Under the pieces are notes generated by a model, which searched no databases, was not told the origin of the DNA, and worked only from the letters and a program-made list of their open reading frames with translations. 64,000 nt of DNA from Streptomyces sp. ICBB 8177 (lineage in GTDB: Bacteria; Actinomycetota; Actinomycetes; Streptomycetales; Streptomycetaceae), in NCBI RefSeq assembly GCF_003144095.1, contig NZ_NSKH01000023.1:841611-905610 (forward strand), written 5' to 3'. Both the position numbers and the translations under genes were made by a program. Below, piece by piece: positions 62,147-64,000 of this stretch (within the stretch, counting starts at the first letter, position 1; the number at the start of each line of letters is the position of its first letter).

Positions 62147-62806
62147 GTGAGTCACATCCTTGGGGCCCGCCAGGCCCAGAAGCTCCGCACGCGTCAGGCA
62201 CTGCTCGACGCGGGGCTGCGTCTGCTCGAACACCAGAGCCTCAGCAGCCTCGGCCTGCGCGAGATCACCCGCGAGGTCGGCGTCGCCCCCGCGGGCTTCT
62301 ACCGGCACTTCCGCGACATGAGCGACCTGGGCGTCGCCCTGGTCGAGGAGTCGTTCGGCTCACTGCGCGCCATGGTCCGCGTCATCCGCGACGGCCGCGC
62401 CAGGTCCGACGAGGTCATAGACAGCACGGTCGACGTCATCGCCGCCTACGTACGCGACCACCGCGCGCACTTCCGCTTCATCGCCCGCGAGCGCAACGGG
62501 GGAGTGCGCGAGGTGCGCGACGCCATCGCCGGTGAACTCGCCCTGTTCGCGGAGGAGTTGGCGAGCGATCTGGCCGAGCAACCGGAGTCGGCCGGGTGGA
62601 GCCCCGAGGATGTCAGGATGCTGGCCGACCTGTATGTCGACCACATGGTGATGACGGCGACCGCCTTCCTCGACGTACCCGCCGCGCCCTCCCCGGAGGC
62701 CACCGCCGCGGAGCAGGCCATCGCGCGCAGGGCGCGCCGCCAGATGCGCCTGATCCACCTGGGCCGCAGCCACTGGCTCGACGATGGCCCGGGCGGGGCG
62801 GACTGA
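62147..62806 (+). CDS. TetR family regulator, FabR-like
   Basis: This 219-residue protein has an N-terminal helix-turn-helix with LGLREITREVGVAPAGFYRH and FRDMSDLGVALVEESFGSL. The latter pair of motifs is characteristic of FabR/DesT-type regulators of unsaturated fatty acid synthesis. The helical C-terminus ends RQMRLIHLGRSHWLDD. The start is GTG at 62147, only 7 bp beyond the second operator-like site, so the message may be nearly leaderless. It probably represses itself and the divergent membrane genes. Confidence 0.9.
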   Translation: MSHILGARQAQKLRTRQALLDAGLRLLEHQSLSSLGLREITREVGVAPAGFYRHFRDMSDLGVALVEESFGSLRAMVRVIRDGRARSDEVIDSTVDVIAAYVRDHRAHFRFIARERNGGVREVRDAIAGELALFAEELASDLAEQPESAGWSPEDVRMLADLYVDHMVMTATAFLDVPAAPSPEATAAEQAIARRARRQMRLIHLGRSHWLDDGPGGAD

Positions 62807-62974
62807 GGGGCGGTCCGCCGTAGAGCCCGCGCATCCGGCGCAGCCGCGCGCCCCTTATCGGGCGCATATCGACCCGCACCACGCGTGTCCCGCCCGCGCC
62901 CGGGCACCAGCCAAGGAAGAAAGGTACCGAGGCCGGAAGGCGACCTGCCGGCCCGGGAGCGTGGGAGGTGGGCG

Positions 62975-64000
62975 ATGGCGACGCCAGGCGACGTGCGCGG
63001 CGGGCACGACGACGACCGGCGCGGCAGGGGAACGGGACGTGCGGGCGCGGGAGGCGGTGGCGCCGCGAGCGGTCCGGCCGTCAGGACCTCGGTCCCGGCC
63101 CGGCTCGACCGGCTCCCGTGGTCGCGCTGGCACTGGATGATCGTCATCGGCCTCGGCACGGTGTGGATCCTCGACGGCCTCGAAGTCACCGTCGTCGGCA
63201 ACATCGCCTCCCGCCTGTCCCAGCCCGGCAGCGGCCTGCACGTCTCCAGCGCCCAGGTCACCGGGCTCGCCGCCGCGCTCTACGTGGCCGGCGCCTGCGT
63301 GGGGGCGCTCTTCTTCGGCTGGCTCACCGACCGGCGCGGACGCAAGAAGCTCTTCCTGATCACCCTCGCCGTCTACCTCGCCGCGACCGCGCTGACCGCG
63401 CTGTCGACCCAGCCGTGGTGGTTCTTCACCTTCCGGTTCCTCACCGGTTTCGGCATCGGCGGAGAGTACGCGGCGATCAACTCCGCCATCGACGAGCTGA
63501 TCCCGTCCAGGCACCGCGGCCGGGTGGACCTCATCATCAACGGCAGCTTCTGGGTGGGCGCCGTCGGCGGCTCGCTGCTGTCCATCCTCATGCTCAACAC
63601 GAACTACTTCCCGGCCAACGTCGGCTGGCGGCTCACCTTCGCGCTAGGCGTGGTCCTCGGCCTGGTCATCCTGCTGGTGCGGCGCAACGTGCCGGAGTCG
63701 CCGCGCTGGATGTTCATCCACGGCCGCGGCGACGAGGCCGAGCGACTGGTGTCCTCCATCGAGGAACGCATCAGCGAGGAGACCGGCCGCCAACTGGAGC
63801 CGGTGGACCGCGAGATCACCATCCACCAGCGCGAGAGCGTCGGCTTCGGCGAGATCGCGCGCACCGTCTTCCGCGACTACCCCCGCCGCGCCGTGCTCGG
63901 CCTGGCCCTCTTCATCGGCCAGGCGTTCCTCTACAACGCGATCACCTTCGGCTTCGGCTCGATCCTCAACAAGTTCTACGGCACGCCTTCCGACCACACC
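62975..64000 (+). CDS. MFS transporter of the sugar-porter type, cut by the window end
   Basis: 342 residues are visible. A disordered Gly/Arg-rich cytoplasmic start (about 48 residues) leads into helix 1 WMIVIGLGTVWILDGLEVTV. The MFS motif GWLTDRRGRKKLF follows, then RFLTGFGIGGEYAAINSAID and the loop PESPRWMFIHGRGDEAE typical of sugar porters. About seven membrane helices are included before the cut at 64000. The substrate is unknown. GGGAGG precedes the ATG at 62975. Confidence 0.9.
   Translation, partial: MATPGDVRGGHDDDRRGRGTGRAGAGGGGAASGPAVRTSVPARLDRLPWSRWHWMIVIGLGTVWILDGLEVTVVGNIASRLSQPGSGLHVSSAQVTGLAAALYVAGACVGALFFGWLTDRRGRKKLFLITLAVYLAATALTALSTQPWWFFTFRFLTGFGIGGEYAAINSAIDELIPSRHRGRVDLIINGSFWVGAVGGSLLSILMLNTNYFPANVGWRLTFALGVVLGLVILLVRRNVPESPRWMFIHGRGDEAERLVSSIEERISEETGRQLEPVDREITIHQRESVGFGEIARTVFRDYPRRAVLGLALFIGQAFLYNAITFGFGSILNKFYGTPSDHT

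Overview
The window is very GC-rich DNA whose genes have the strong third-position GC bias, GTG starts, Ala/Pro/Arg-rich proteins and family repertoire of a Streptomyces or close relative. Genus-typical content includes conservon signalling operons, a CYP157-type P450, terpene synthase, DUF6397, DUF6230/DUF6114 and DUF6296 proteins, a Streptomyces subtilisin inhibitor and a G1-family peptidase. No rRNA, confirmed tRNA, CRISPR array or intact insertion sequence was found. It reads as a chromosome-arm region mixing housekeeping and accessory genes.

Layout. 0-3 kb: remnant of a conservon (kinase tail, roadblock protein, DUF742 stub), then a DUF6397 gene whose ribosome binding site lies in a predicted hairpin, and a small secreted protein. 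3-10.7 kb: HIT protein, TesB thioesterase, DUF3516 helicase, membrane hydrolase, and a MarR/ABC exporter pair sharing a perfect palindromic operator. 11-17 kb: terpene synthase convergent with a complete conservon (kinase, roadblock, DUF742, GTPase, CYP157-type P450). 17.4-25 kb: secreted G1 peptidase, helix-turn-helix regulator, a divergent squalene/phytoene-synthase and FAD-oxidoreductase pair, and the first copy of a three-gene module (EspR-like regulator, HExxH protein of ImmA/IrrE type, MAB_1171c/DUF6545 membrane protein). 25-38 kb: possible small RNA, dodecin, zinc-ribbon membrane protein, IclR, oxidoreductase, a structured intergenic region with palindromes, ABM, DUF6296 and DUF72 proteins, Tat-type amidase, CoA transferase, two DUF6230 proteins plus a long DUF6114 protein, and a second P450. 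38.5-41 kb: second copy of the EspR-like/HExxH/MAB_1171c module. 41-64 kb: zinc exporter, CobL, subtilisin inhibitor, MprF/LysX-like protein, a YbjQ-type gene set, GNAT, a MarR-controlled DHA2 exporter with three carboxypeptidase-like repeats, TetR, glutaminase, UvrA-like protein, quinone oxidoreductase, DUF427 protein, a short family-A DNA polymerase, two small membrane proteins, a FabR-like TetR regulator with two operator-like sites, and the start of an MFS transporter running off the end.

Two themes stand out. The first is membrane-linked regulation beside oxygenase and terpenoid genes: one conservon carries a P450 and faces a terpene synthase; one EspR/HExxH/MAB_1171c module lies beside a prenyl-condensing enzyme and an FAD oxidoreductase; the other lies beside a P450. 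The second is recent rearrangement: a broken conservon, a regulator in which one helix-turn-helix unit appears nested inside another, duplicated DUF6230 genes and two-domain YbjQ genes. The best candidate for an undescribed system is the twice-present three-gene module.
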